Of a stretch of DNA of 64,000 bases, positions 51,829-59,878 are shown one piece after another. The stretch is from positions 1 through 64,000 of the forward strand of contig JAKSPK010000002.1 in the NCBI GenBank assembly GCA_024404875.1. The letters are read 5' to 3'. How positions within the stretch are numbered: position 1 is the stretch's first letter; every line of letters begins with the position of its first letter. The position numbers were made by a program, and so were the translations under genes. Below the pieces are notes generated by a model that was given only the letters and a program-made list of their open reading frames with translations, did not search any database and was not told where the DNA came from. Source of the stretch: Oscillospiraceae bacterium. Lineage in GTDB: Bacteria; Bacillota; Clostridia; Oscillospirales; Ruminococcaceae.

Positions 51829-52791
51829 TTATACGCAGATCCAGATAATGAGCGGAAAAGAAAGCAGTGAAAACAGCGTTGAGAGGAAAATGCCCTTTGA
51901 AGCGAGTTTTTCGTTTCCGTGATATTCAGTCGCAAAGAGCGATGTTGTATTCGCAATTGGCATACAGGCCAGCAGAAGAAGCGTCGGCGCAAGAACCGGA
52001 TCCTTTACAACTGCTTTGATGAAGAGCCAGATCAGCAGCGGGAGCGCGATCTGTCGAAGGATCACATAGACAGAAAGACGCGCGTTCATAAAAAGCTCTT
52101 TCCATTGGATGCCGTTGAGATTTGCACCGACCAGCAGCATGGCAAGCGGGGAAGTGAGTCCGCCGAGTGTATCGCAGGTGCTTTCAATGACCTTCGGCAT
52201 ATGAATGCGCAGAGCAAAAATCAGGACGCCGACTGCTGTGCCGATGACTGCAGGCGTCAGAAGAAGCTTTTTCCACGGAATACTGCGGAATTGAGATGCA
52301 AAAGATCCGCCCGATTCCGATGCGCCGCCCATCAGTACAACGCCATATGTATAAACGAAAATATTGAACATACTGTTCAGGATCGCCGCATAAAACAGTC
52401 CCTCTCCGCCGTAGACTGCCTGTACGACCGGAAATCCCATAAAGCCGACATTACCGAAGATCGTCATAAACAAATAAATCCGCCGGTCGGCTTTGGGTGT
52501 TCGCATCGCATAGACCAAAATGAAAGAGAGAACGATCAAAGCGAGATAGAATAAAAACGAGAACAGAAACAGCATCCCGACTGATACACTTCCGGATCCT
52601 TCGTTCTCCAGCGTTTTCATACGGTCAGAAAACGCGTCGATCATCATGAACGGCGTTGTGACGCTGAGCAGGATTTTGGTCAGCTTTTGTTTCGTGTGCT
52701 GATCGAGCAGTTCGATCCGTGCCAATATGTATCCGACAATAATCATCAAAAAAAGCTTGAGCGTCTGCTCAAATACAATACCGATTTGCAT
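51829..52791 (-). CDS. AEC family transporter (auxin efflux carrier fold)
   Basis: The 320-residue protein has about ten hydrophobic helices in two inverted five-helix halves. Family signs are FLMIIVGYILARIELLDQHT near residue 13, IFGNVGFMGFPVVQAVYGGEG near 112 with the conserved N-x-G-x-x-G-x-P, and LTSPLAMLLVGANL near 222. A LACMPIANTTSLFATEYHGN segment near 280 is the matching crossover in the second half. AEC carriers export organic or amino acids such as malate; the substrate here is unknown. It starts 18 bp after degV and is probably co-transcribed. Confidence 0.88.
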   Translation of the reverse strand: MQIGIVFEQTLKLFLMIIVGYILARIELLDQHTKQKLTKILLSVTTPFMMIDAFSDRMKTLENEGSGSVSVGMLFLFSFLFYLALIVLSFILVYAMRTPKADRRIYLFMTIFGNVGFMGFPVVQAVYGGEGLFYAAILNSMFNIFVYTYGVVLMGGASESGGSFASQFRSIPWKKLLLTPAVIGTAVGVLIFALRIHMPKVIESTCDTLGGLTSPLAMLLVGANLNGIQWKELFMNARLSVYVILRQIALPLLIWLFIKAVVKDPVLAPTLLLLACMPIANTTSLFATEYHGNEKLASKGIFLSTLFSLLSFPLIIWICV

Positions 52792-52809
52792 AAAACCTCT
52801 TTCTGCGTA

Positions 52810-53658
52810 TTATTCGCGAATAAAAAGGATGCCGAGTGTATTCGGCCCGCAGTGGCTGGAAATCGTACAGCCTGCCTGTGTCTCAATGATATCCTCAAAT
52901 GATGCAGCGTTTCGGATTGCGTTTGCAGCTTCTTCTACGGCCTCCGGCGGGGAAGTATGCGTAATGAATATACGATGTTTGCGAATGGAATCCGGTTCTG
53001 CGAGGCGGTCTGCTGCATAGTTTCGGACACATTGCAGGAAGCTGCCGCGATATTTTTTGAGAACGGACATTTCGCCGTTTGTGACAGTAATGCAGGGCTT
53101 CAGCCGGAGCAAGTTTGCGCCAAGCGCCGCAACGCCGGAGCATCTGCCGCCTTTGTGCAGGTAGTCGAGCTGGTTAATGATAAAAGTGGCATCGATCTTT
53201 GGGATGATTTCGTCACGCAGTCTCTGTGCGATTTCTGTACGGCTGATGCCATCTGCGGCCAACTCTGCTGCGGTCAGAACGACATGGCCGAAGCCGGTCG
53301 AAAGGTTCATGGAATCAATGACCGTAATGCGTTCATTTTCGTCTGCCGCGATGCAGGCGTTTTGATAACAGGCGGAGAATTTCGCGCTGATGGTGATGCA
53401 GATGATCTCCGCATCGGGATCGGATTTCATGATCTTTGCAAAGCAGTCTGCGAAGTCGTCCACCGAGACAGCAGCAGTTTTTGGCAATGTGCCGTTCGCA
53501 GCGACAAATCGGAAAATGTCATTTGAATGAATATCTGCGCCGTCACGGTATTCGTGTGATCCGAGCCGGACATAAAGCGGCAGCACGGTGAGCTGAAAAC
53601 GCGCAATCAGTGATTCGCTGAGGTCACAGGTGCTGTCAGCAACAATATGGATCGACAT
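52810..53658 (-). CDS. DegV family fatty-acid-binding protein (FakB-like)
   Basis: DegV/FakB proteins hold a fatty acid for phosphorylation by FakA. The 282-residue protein has IVADSTCDLSESLIARF at the start, VLPLYVRLGSHEYRDGADI near 27, LPKTAAVSVDDFADCFAKI near 57, SMNLSTGFGHVVLTAAELA near 115 (S-x-x-x-S-x-G region) and FIINQLDYLHKGGRCSGVAA near 157. FITHTSPPEAVEEAANAI completes the fold. It has its own promoter. Its kinase partner FakA is encoded at 1793-3454. Confidence 0.93.
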   Translation of the reverse strand: MSIHIVADSTCDLSESLIARFQLTVLPLYVRLGSHEYRDGADIHSNDIFRFVAANGTLPKTAAVSVDDFADCFAKIMKSDPDAEIICITISAKFSACYQNACIAADENERITVIDSMNLSTGFGHVVLTAAELAADGISRTEIAQRLRDEIIPKIDATFIINQLDYLHKGGRCSGVAALGANLLRLKPCITVTNGEMSVLKKYRGSFLQCVRNYAADRLAEPDSIRKHRIFITHTSPPEAVEEAANAIRNAASFEDIIETQAGCTISSHCGPNTLGILFIRE

Positions 53659-53687
53659 AGTATTCCTCCACTATTCAAGATACTGCA

Positions 53688-53716
53688 ATTATACTGCGGA
53701 ATGTGCTGTTTGTCAA
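53688..53716 (-). promoter_or_regulatory. Consensus promoter of degV
   Basis: On minus: TTGACA (53716-53711), a 17-bp spacer and TATAAT (53693-53688). It overlaps the 3' end of the DUF1294 gene. Confidence 0.88.
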
Positions 53717-53991
53717 GCGGATGTGCGGGTTATAAACAAATAAACCGCGAGTGCCGACTGCCACGCAATCCCAAGCAGATTGGCTGTCCAGAAATACCAT
53801 TTTCGTGTTTTATGATGAAAGATCTGCATTCCAAGCAGTCCGCCGACGGCGCCGCCGCAGAATCCGAACAGCAGCAAACGGCGTTCGGGTGTGCGCCAGA
53901 GATTCTTCTTTGCTGCATTTTTATCCATGCCATAGATCAGAAATGTGAAAGCGCTTAACACGCCCAATATGATAAGGTAGTATTTCAGCAT
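53713..53991 (-). CDS. DUF1294 membrane protein
   Basis: The 92-residue protein has helices at about 3-21 (KYYLIILGVLSAFTFLIYGM), a central RTPERRLLLFGFCGGAVGGLLGMQIFHHKTRKWYF block (cited as the DUF1294 signature: R-x-P-E-x-x-L, G-G-x-x-G, H-K-T-x-K) and a last helix near 68-87. DUF1294 proteins are small integral membrane proteins of unknown function. It follows the clostripain-family gene, from which a hairpin separates it. Confidence 0.9.
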   Translation of the reverse strand: MLKYYLIILGVLSAFTFLIYGMDKNAAKKNLWRTPERRLLLFGFCGGAVGGLLGMQIFHHKTRKWYFWTANLLGIAWQSALAVYLFITRTSA

Positions 53992-54018
53992 CAGCGGCTG
54001 TTCTCCTTTCCATGTGGA

Positions 54019-54043
54019 AGCACCCTGCCGGAGCAGGGTGCTT
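54019..54043 (-). terminator. Hairpin after the clostripain-family gene
   Basis: AAGCACCCTG and CAGGGTGCTT (54019-54028 and 54034-54043 on plus) pair perfectly. No T tract follows on minus, so it may be a partial terminator. Confidence 0.55.
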
Positions 54044-54048
54044 GGTTG

Positions 54049-56403
54049 TTACTGAATGATCGCTTCAGACCAGTATTCCTTGTTGTACATATCGGTGAAG
54101 CGGTACATGATCTTGATCGCTCCGCTGCCGACTGCACCGTTTGTGATCTTCATGTCGGCTGTGACAGTGATCGGCTCTCCGAGCTCATAGGTATCCACAT
54201 AGTTTTCACTGTAATCGTAGTAATCACAGACGAATTGCAGCTCATCCCCGATATTCAGCTCCGTCATGCTTTTAGCCACGGTATCCGTCTCATTGTTGAT
54301 GTAATCGAACTCAGCGCCGACGATCTGACCGGCGGGATTTGCGTCATCGAATTCGACCAGCAGCTTGACACGGTCACCGTTCAGCAGAGCGGGAATATAG
54401 CCGTGATCTATGTATTCATCGCCTTTTTTGATTGTGTCAGTGTGGAAATAGGAAACAAGATGATCATTGACGGCGAGCCAGTCACGCTCGATATCTGCAA
54501 TCAGATTTCCGTCATCATCGATCTGGAACACATTGTCCCAGCCGAGATCCAGATAACCTTCGCCGTCATCATAGAACACCTGCTTGTCGAGCTTGTGAAC
54601 CATTTTCCATTGTTCTTTTGTCAGCGGCATGGTAAACTGACCGTCGTCTTCCGTCCAGTGCAGTGCATTTGCATCGAAATAGTGAAGTGAAAGGTATTCA
54701 GCAGTATCGGATTCGGAAAGAGGATTCTCATCCATAAAGCCGATATTGGAAGAATCGAGTCCTGCAATGCTTTTGCCGCCTGCTGTGCCTGAGCTGAGGA
54801 AGCTGCTCAGCAGCGATCCGATCATATCGGAGCTGCCGGAGGAACCGCCGGAAAGACCGCCAAAGAGCGATTCAAGCGGAGATCCGGTACCGCCGGAAGC
54901 AATCTGACCGCTTGTTTCAAGGCTTGCAAACTGCTGAATGCATCGGATGTAGGACTGATCCATATTGATCTGATTGTAGGTTTTGCAGGCTGTATCAACA
55001 TAGGATGACCGCTTGTACGGGAAGAAGATCGAGATGCCGTAAGCGTTCGTCATATTGTTAGATGTGCGGTTGTATTTAATCGCTTTCTGGAGTGTCTCGG
55101 CGAGTTTTTTTCCCTCATCCGTATTCATATTCATTGCGAGATCGACAAGGTCAACCTGATCAATCCGGGAGGAAGTTGCAAATTCTCGTGCATTGTAGCG
55201 TGCATCGGAGACATCCTGATACTCTTCGTTTTTGAGTTTGGTGCTGATGGAATCTGCAAAGGCGCTGAGCTGTGATGGAACTGTGTTTGCAAATTCCGCG
55301 AGATCAATGACGGAGAGCGTTGTTTTCTGACCGGGGCAGTTTCTTGCGCAGGCAGAAGTGAAATCATCGCAGATGCTTTTTCCGAGCTCCAATGTGGAAA
55401 TGGATGTATTGCTGCCGAGCTTCGTCATCCAATTCGTGTAATACCAGCCGATGCCCGGCTCGGTTTCTTCGGAAGCGATCATATAGTCAGCGTAGTCATT
55501 GAGCATCAGCGCAGTTTCAGCCGTCGCCATGAGGCAGGCATCAAAGCCGACAAAATCAAATTTTACGCCGCCGTCCTTGAGTGCTTTGCTGATACCGGCG
55601 AGACTCATCGAGCCGCCGTTGCGGAGCTTTTCGTCATAGCCATAGCCGGTAACTGATCCGCCGCCGTGATCCCAGAAGATGAGGTTATTGCGGTTTGCGG
55701 GGAAATGATTAGCGCAGTAGCGTATAAATTCGGAGAGTGTTGCCGGATCGGTCATGGCTTTGTTGCCCATATCCTTTTCGAGCGTACGCAGTTTACCATC
55801 AGAGAGCTGATAGATCTGGTTGACGCTCGTGCTGATACCGGAGGTCTTCCAACCCTTACAGCCGCCGGTATAGACAATGACATTTACATTGTCTCCGTAG
55901 CGCGAGGAAGCGATCTCCTGTAAATCGGAGGATGCCATGCCGCTCTTGGATTCAAGGTCAGTTCCGCAGACATAGAGCATGAGGGTGACAGTATCATTAT
56001 TATCGCCGAGGATTTCGGTATATTTTGCACGCGAGCCGGAAGCAACGCTTGTATTCACAGGCTCCGCTGAAGGTGCAACATATTCAGGCGTATCATCCTG
56101 CTGTGCCTGATAGGGAAGCTCGCCGCCTGCCAGACCGCTGAAGTTTTCGGCCAGTCCGCCGAGATCGTCCATTGCACCGCCGCCGCAGCTTTTCAGCAGA
56201 ATAAAGCCGATCACAAGCAGCATGAGCGTTCCGCCGCCGCCGGCTGCCGCACGCTTGCCGGCACTGCTGTTTCCGGTTTTTCTTCCGGCATAGCCGTCCT
56301 GAGAGCCAACCGGACCAGTGCCGAGACCGTTTCCGCGCTTATAGCCGCCGGTTGTCGGACCACCGTATGTTTTTTTTCTGCCATGCGGCCGATTGTCATC
56401 CAT
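54049..56403 (-). CDS. Membrane-anchored clostripain-family (C11) cysteine peptidase
   Basis: The 784-residue protein has a Gly/Arg/Lys-rich disordered N-terminus (about 1-55), one helix GTLMLLVIGFILLKSCGG near residue 58-75 and an outside C11 peptidase domain. It begins TVTLMLYVCGTDLESKSG and has the catalytic histidine in LIFWDHGGGSVTGYGYDEK near 240 and the cysteine in FDFVGFDACLMATAETAL near 275. A Gly/Ser-rich insert (about 500-540; GGLSGGSSGSS) and a beta-rich C-terminal region follow. The N-anchor is an uncleaved type II signal, so the protease faces outward. C11 enzymes cleave after Arg or Lys. ATG 56403 follows GGAGGATCAG at good spacing; the longer reading to 56511 is not used. Confidence 0.88.
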   Translation of the reverse strand: MDDNRPHGRKKTYGGPTTGGYKRGNGLGTGPVGSQDGYAGRKTGNSSAGKRAAAGGGGTLMLLVIGFILLKSCGGGAMDDLGGLAENFSGLAGGELPYQAQQDDTPEYVAPSAEPVNTSVASGSRAKYTEILGDNNDTVTLMLYVCGTDLESKSGMASSDLQEIASSRYGDNVNVIVYTGGCKGWKTSGISTSVNQIYQLSDGKLRTLEKDMGNKAMTDPATLSEFIRYCANHFPANRNNLIFWDHGGGSVTGYGYDEKLRNGGSMSLAGISKALKDGGVKFDFVGFDACLMATAETALMLNDYADYMIASEETEPGIGWYYTNWMTKLGSNTSISTLELGKSICDDFTSACARNCPGQKTTLSVIDLAEFANTVPSQLSAFADSISTKLKNEEYQDVSDARYNAREFATSSRIDQVDLVDLAMNMNTDEGKKLAETLQKAIKYNRTSNNMTNAYGISIFFPYKRSSYVDTACKTYNQINMDQSYIRCIQQFASLETSGQIASGGTGSPLESLFGGLSGGSSGSSDMIGSLLSSFLSSGTAGGKSIAGLDSSNIGFMDENPLSESDTAEYLSLHYFDANALHWTEDDGQFTMPLTKEQWKMVHKLDKQVFYDDGEGYLDLGWDNVFQIDDDGNLIADIERDWLAVNDHLVSYFHTDTIKKGDEYIDHGYIPALLNGDRVKLLVEFDDANPAGQIVGAEFDYINNETDTVAKSMTELNIGDELQFVCDYYDYSENYVDTYELGEPITVTADMKITNGAVGSGAIKIMYRFTDMYNKEYWSEAIIQ

Positions 56404-56440
56404 ATTCTGATCCTCCTTTGAATCAATGGTATTTTCTATT

Positions 56441-56469
56441 ATTTTACATGATGCGGGGCATATTGTCAA
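56441..56469 (-). promoter_or_regulatory. Promoter of the clostripain-family gene
   Basis: On minus: TTGACA (56469-56464), a 17-bp spacer and TAAAAT (56446-56441). Confidence 0.75.
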
Positions 56470-56511
56470 GCATTCTGATGGAAATCTGTACTCTTTGCCA
56501 CGATTATTCAA

Positions 56512-57936
56512 TCAGAGAGCTTTGAGAATCGCAAGCAGCCAGTCCCATGTGAGCTTTGCTGAGGCAAGGCTGAGCCGCTCACGCGGCGTATGGATATCCA
56601 GCAGATCGGGGCCGATCGAGATGCATTCGAGCTGCGGAGCCTTTGCCGCGAGAATACCGCATTCAAGTCCGGCGTGGATCGTCTGGATCACTGGAGCCTT
56701 GCCGGTCAGTGTGCGGTATGCCGAAGATGCGCGGCGCTCCAGCTCAGTATCCGGGAGATATTCCCAGGCCGGATAGCTGCCTGAGGTTTCTGCGCTGCCG
56801 CCGGCATTTTCTGCGAGTTTACATAGCCGCTCAGCGAGAGCAAGCCGTTCGCTGTTGACACTGCTTCGCAGAAGCGCATCCACCTCGAACAAATTCTCAT
56901 GCAGCTTGAAAATTGCAAGATTCAGCGAAGTCTGGGGCATATGCAGCTTCGGATCTGTTGCCTGAACGCCGTTCGGGAGCATTGCAAGCTGCCGGAGCAG
57001 ATTTTCGGTCGCTTCAGCGGAAAGCGCCTGACCGGAAGGCTGAACCGTTTCGATTCTCAGAGAAAAGCCAGTCTCATGCGCATTTTCCAGGCGAATCTTT
57101 TCCGCTTCTTTCGTCAGTGCAGCACACAGCTTTTCTGCATTGTCAGGCGAACATATCAGCTTTGCTTCACATTCAGTCGGGATGACATTATCCCGCAGTC
57201 CGCCGTCAAATCCGCTGAGACGAAATACAACACCGGTATTCTGCAGTAGCCGCAGCATGATGAGATTGGCATTGAGCAGCGGTTTATGGATTTCTGCACC
57301 GGAATGACCGCCGGTCAGACCGGAAACAGAGAGACGGATCGCGGTTCCCTCTGCTGGTTGAAGAATGATTGGATAACGCAGATGCACACGAATGCCGCCC
57401 GCGCAGCCGACCGTGATAATGCCCTCCTCCTCGGAATCGAGATTGACAAGGTATTTTCCGTCAAGTGCCGCAGGGGAGAGCGCATTTGCGCCGTCCATAC
57501 CGGTTTCTTCATCGACCGTGAAGACTGCTGTAAGGGGCGGATGCGGGATATCATCGGATTCCAGCACCGCAAGCGTATAGGCAAGAGCGATGCCGTCGTC
57601 TCCGCCGAGTGTTGTTCCTTCTGCGGAGAGAAAAGCATCGTCCCAGACAAGATCGAGTCCCTCAGTCTCCATGTTTTTGGAACAGTCCGGCAGCTTCGCG
57701 CAGACCATGTCCATATGTCCCTGCAAGATGACACGGGAATGTGATGCATAACCGGGTGAAGCTGCCTTGCGCATGATGACATTGCCGGCATTGTCGGATT
57801 CTGCCTGGATGGCGAGTTTCTCCGCGCAAGAGAGGAGCCATGCGCGGATGCCATCGGTATTGCCGGAGCCGTGCGGGATTGCAGACAGCTCCGAGAAGTA
57901 ACGGAAAACAGCTTCAGGCTGCGGGAAAGTTGTCAT
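56512..57936 (-). CDS. pepD: Aminoacyl-histidine dipeptidase PepD (M20 family)
   Basis: The 474-residue metallopeptidase hydrolyses Xaa-His and other dipeptides in the cytoplasm. It has VFRYFSELSAIPHGSGNTDG at the start, VILQGHMDMVCAKLP near residue 71 (first metal His and Asp), GTTLGGDDGIALAYTLAVLE near 107 (bridging Asp), FTVDEETGMDGA near 136 (catalytic Glu and metal Glu) and SGLTGGHSGAEIHKP near 203. IHAGLECGILAAKAPQLECI near 420 supplies the last ligand region. GGAGG precedes ATG 57936; the extension to 57984 adds no conserved sequence. Confidence 0.94.
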   Translation of the reverse strand: MTTFPQPEAVFRYFSELSAIPHGSGNTDGIRAWLLSCAEKLAIQAESDNAGNVIMRKAASPGYASHSRVILQGHMDMVCAKLPDCSKNMETEGLDLVWDDAFLSAEGTTLGGDDGIALAYTLAVLESDDIPHPPLTAVFTVDEETGMDGANALSPAALDGKYLVNLDSEEEGIITVGCAGGIRVHLRYPIILQPAEGTAIRLSVSGLTGGHSGAEIHKPLLNANLIMLRLLQNTGVVFRLSGFDGGLRDNVIPTECEAKLICSPDNAEKLCAALTKEAEKIRLENAHETGFSLRIETVQPSGQALSAEATENLLRQLAMLPNGVQATDPKLHMPQTSLNLAIFKLHENLFEVDALLRSSVNSERLALAERLCKLAENAGGSAETSGSYPAWEYLPDTELERRASSAYRTLTGKAPVIQTIHAGLECGILAAKAPQLECISIGPDLLDIHTPRERLSLASAKLTWDWLLAILKAL

Positions 57937-57965
57937 AATGATACCTCCGGATTTTGATATGCAGT

Positions 57966-57998
57966 ATAAACGCCTGCGGAACACATCGGCCGCAGGCG
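57966..57998 (-). terminator. Terminator after the STAS gene
   Basis: CGCCTGCGG (57971-57979) and CCGCAGGCG (57990-57998) pair perfectly, followed on minus by a short TTTATA. Confidence 0.7.
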
Positions 57999-58012
57999 CT
58001 GGAAGAACATAA

Positions 58013-58315
58013 TCAGGCGTTCTTAATATTTAATATATCAACAAATCCGGTAACCTCAAAAATACCCATGAGATCCTGATTGACATTCAATAGAATCATT
58101 TCGCCCTGGCGCATCATAACCTTGTGAAGAGAAAGCAGAACGCGCAGACCGGCGGATGAAATATAATTCACCTGAGCGAAATCCAATTTCAGGCACTTGA
58201 TATCATTCAAATCGTCTTTGAGTTCTGCATCGAGCGTCGGTGCAGTTGTGGTATCAATACGGCCTTCGATCGCAGCTATAAGCTCAGTACCTTTTTTTGT
58301 TTTTTTAACTTGCAT
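58013..58315 (-). CDS. STAS-domain protein, anti-sigma factor antagonist-like
   Basis: This 100-residue protein is one STAS domain: GTELIAAIEGRIDTTTAPTL (about 8-27), IKCLKLDFAQVNYISSAGLR near residue 45 with the phosphorylatable serine of the D-x-x-x-x-x-S-S-A-G-L motif, and a closing VTGFVDILNI. It looks like SpoIIAA/RsbV-type antagonists, released by dephosphorylation to free a sigma factor. No kinase or sigma factor is adjacent, so the partner is unknown. ATG 58315 is used because AAAGGATG upstream covers the alternative ATG at 58324. Confidence 0.88.
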   Translation of the reverse strand: MQVKKTKKGTELIAAIEGRIDTTTAPTLDAELKDDLNDIKCLKLDFAQVNYISSAGLRVLLSLHKVMMRQGEMILLNVNQDLMGIFEVTGFVDILNIKNA

Positions 58316-58374
58316 CTGAATCATCCTTTCACAGATCGGTTTTATTTGATATGCTGTCTATAATTCTATACTCT

Positions 58375-58403
58375 ATTATACAGCAACATAGTATGATTGT
58401 CAA
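58375..58403 (-). promoter_or_regulatory. Consensus promoter of the STAS gene
   Basis: On minus: TTGACA (58403-58398), a 17-bp spacer and TATAAT (58380-58375). Confidence 0.9.
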
Positions 58404-58621
58404 GTGGTATAGGAGAAATTACCACGTTTTTTGCATGAACTGCGAATTCATGGATGATGGAACAGCGTATTGTGTATTGACGGCTGCAAATACTCTTGCA
58501 GTCCCTGGCGTGATTGAATGTGTTGGAAAATCCGGATACACCGTATACATCAGAAGAAATTCTATATAACTTCAAACAGAATAGGAAAACGAAGATGAGG
58601 GGGGCGTAGTAGTGAATGAAT
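58404..58621. other. Intergenic, no supported gene
   Basis: Short frames occur on both strands. The best is a 44-residue plus-strand frame at 58435-58569 starting MNCEFMDDGTAY, but it has no spaced ribosome-binding site or promoter. I see no RNA gene or repeat. Confidence 0.4.
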
Positions 58622-58665
58622 AAAGCCGTTAAGGGGTACATTTATCGTTCCTTAACGGCTTTTTC
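58622..58665. terminator. Strong hairpin after yebC
   Basis: AAAGCCGTTAAGG (58622-58634) and CCTTAACGGCTTT (58650-58662) pair perfectly over 13 bp. T-rich sequence follows better on plus than on minus, but it sits at the end of the yebC operon. Confidence 0.75.
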
Positions 58666-58696
58666 ATAGACATATTCAGACACTTTTAGGCGTCAA

Positions 58697-59434
58697 TCAA
58701 TCCTCATTGGGCATTTCCCAGTTGTGCCAAACATTCTGCACATCGTCGTCATCCTCAAGATGCTCAAGCAGCAGTCCCATTTTGCGGAGTGCTTCCTCAT
58801 CGGTCAGCGTTACATAAGTGCTGGGGACTTCCTCAGCCTCTGCGGATGCAACGAGATAACCTTTTGCAGTCAGACCCTCGCGCAGTGCACTGACGGCTGT
58901 CGGATCACAGAAGATCTCAATGCTGTCCTCGGAGTAGGTCATATCATCGCCGCCCAGCTCCATGACATCCTCCATGACGGTATCTTCATCCAGCTCTCCC
59001 TCATGTTCAATGACTACGATGCCCTTGGTCGAGAACAGATAGGAAACGCAGCCGGTCGTGCCAAGATTGCCGCCGAACTTGTCGAAGTAATGGCGGATAT
59101 TGCCGGCAGTGCGGTTCTTGTTGTCGGTCAGGCATTCGACGATGACCGCAACGCCGTTCGGACCATAGCCCTCGTAGGTGAGGGATTCGTAGCTGTTTTT
59201 ATCGCTGTCGCCGGCGGCCTTTTTGATGAGACGATCAATGTTGTCGTTCGGAACATTGTTCGACTTCGCCTTTGCAATAAGGTCGCGCAGCTTGCTGTTA
59301 TTGTTCGGATCGGGGCCGCCCTCTTTGATGACGACCATCATTTCGCGGCCGATCTTAGTGAAGATCTTCGCCTTTACGGCATCGGTCGCTTCCTTTTTCC
59401 GCTTGATATTGTTCCATTTGGAATGTCCGGACAT
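58697..59434 (-). CDS. yebC: YebC/PmpR family (TACO1-like) protein
   Basis: The 245-residue protein starts MSGHSKWNNIKRKKEATDA and has NVPNDNIDRLIKKAAG near residue 55 and YEGYGPNGVAVIVECLTDN near 86. RTAGNIRHYFDKFGGNLGTTGCVSYLF near 108 also matches (cited for its conserved N-R-T-x-x-x-I/V-R-x-x-F pattern). YebC was annotated as a DNA-binding regulator; more recent work on the family points to a translation role at difficult motifs such as polyproline. Length is normal. It starts 12 bp after mrnC and is the last gene of the obgE operon. Confidence 0.95.
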   Translation of the reverse strand: MSGHSKWNNIKRKKEATDAVKAKIFTKIGREMMVVIKEGGPDPNNNSKLRDLIAKAKSNNVPNDNIDRLIKKAAGDSDKNSYESLTYEGYGPNGVAVIVECLTDNKNRTAGNIRHYFDKFGGNLGTTGCVSYLFSTKGIVVIEHEGELDEDTVMEDVMELGGDDMTYSEDSIEIFCDPTAVSALREGLTAKGYLVASAEAEEVPSTYVTLTDEEALRKMGLLLEHLEDDDDVQNVWHNWEMPNED

Positions 59435-59446
59435 ATAGATTACCTC

Positions 59447-59878
59447 CTATTCTGCTGATTCATTTTCCTGCGAGCCTTCCGCCCAGATCACTGCAAAGAG
59501 CGAATGGAGCCGTTCGGTCTGTCCGCAGAGATAAAGATATCCGAACAGGCATTCAAAGCCTGTTGCTTTTCGATAGTCAGCCGGTGTCGCGTGTTTCGGT
59601 ACACTGATGCCGCTTGCATTGCGTCCGCGGCGGAGAATATCCGCTTCGTCCGGTGTCAGCATTTCTGCGATCCTGCCAGCAGCAGCAGCCTGATAGGCAG
59701 CACGAACATGTGCGACGGCCAGTGAATGCAGTTCTCTGGCAGGACGGTTTCCCTCCCGCAGCAGCATTTCGCGTACCATGACTTCATAGACACTGTCGCC
59801 GAGAAATGCGAGTGCAAGCGGGCTGTACTGTTTGGCTGCGTCAGGGGAGAGCGGTGTTTGTAAAGGATCAGTCAACAT
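59447..59878 (-). CDS. mrnC: Mini-ribonuclease III
   Basis: MrnC trims the ends of 23S rRNA precursor. The 143-residue protein is an RNase III catalytic domain without a dsRNA-binding domain: LALAFLGDSVYEVMVREMLL near residue 22 holds the conserved Asp, and HSLAVAHVRAAYQ, RGRNASGISVPKHATPADYRKATGFECLFGYLYL contain the second acidic site (cited for E in FECLFGYLYL). ATG 59878 lies inside the end of obgE, an 11-bp overlap; a TTG at 59890 is an alternative. The obgE-mrnC coupling is tight. Confidence 0.92.
   Translation of the reverse strand: MLTDPLQTPLSPDAAKQYSPLALAFLGDSVYEVMVREMLLREGNRPARELHSLAVAHVRAAYQAAAAGRIAEMLTPDEADILRRGRNASGISVPKHATPADYRKATGFECLFGYLYLCGQTERLHSLFAVIWAEGSQENESAE

Noticed and set aside
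58435..58569. 44-codon plus-strand frame beginning MNCEFMDDGTAY
   Set aside because: No spaced ribosome-binding site or promoter; the closest upstream purine-rich stretch is about 20 bases away and belongs to the divergent STAS promoter region. Could be real but is not supported.
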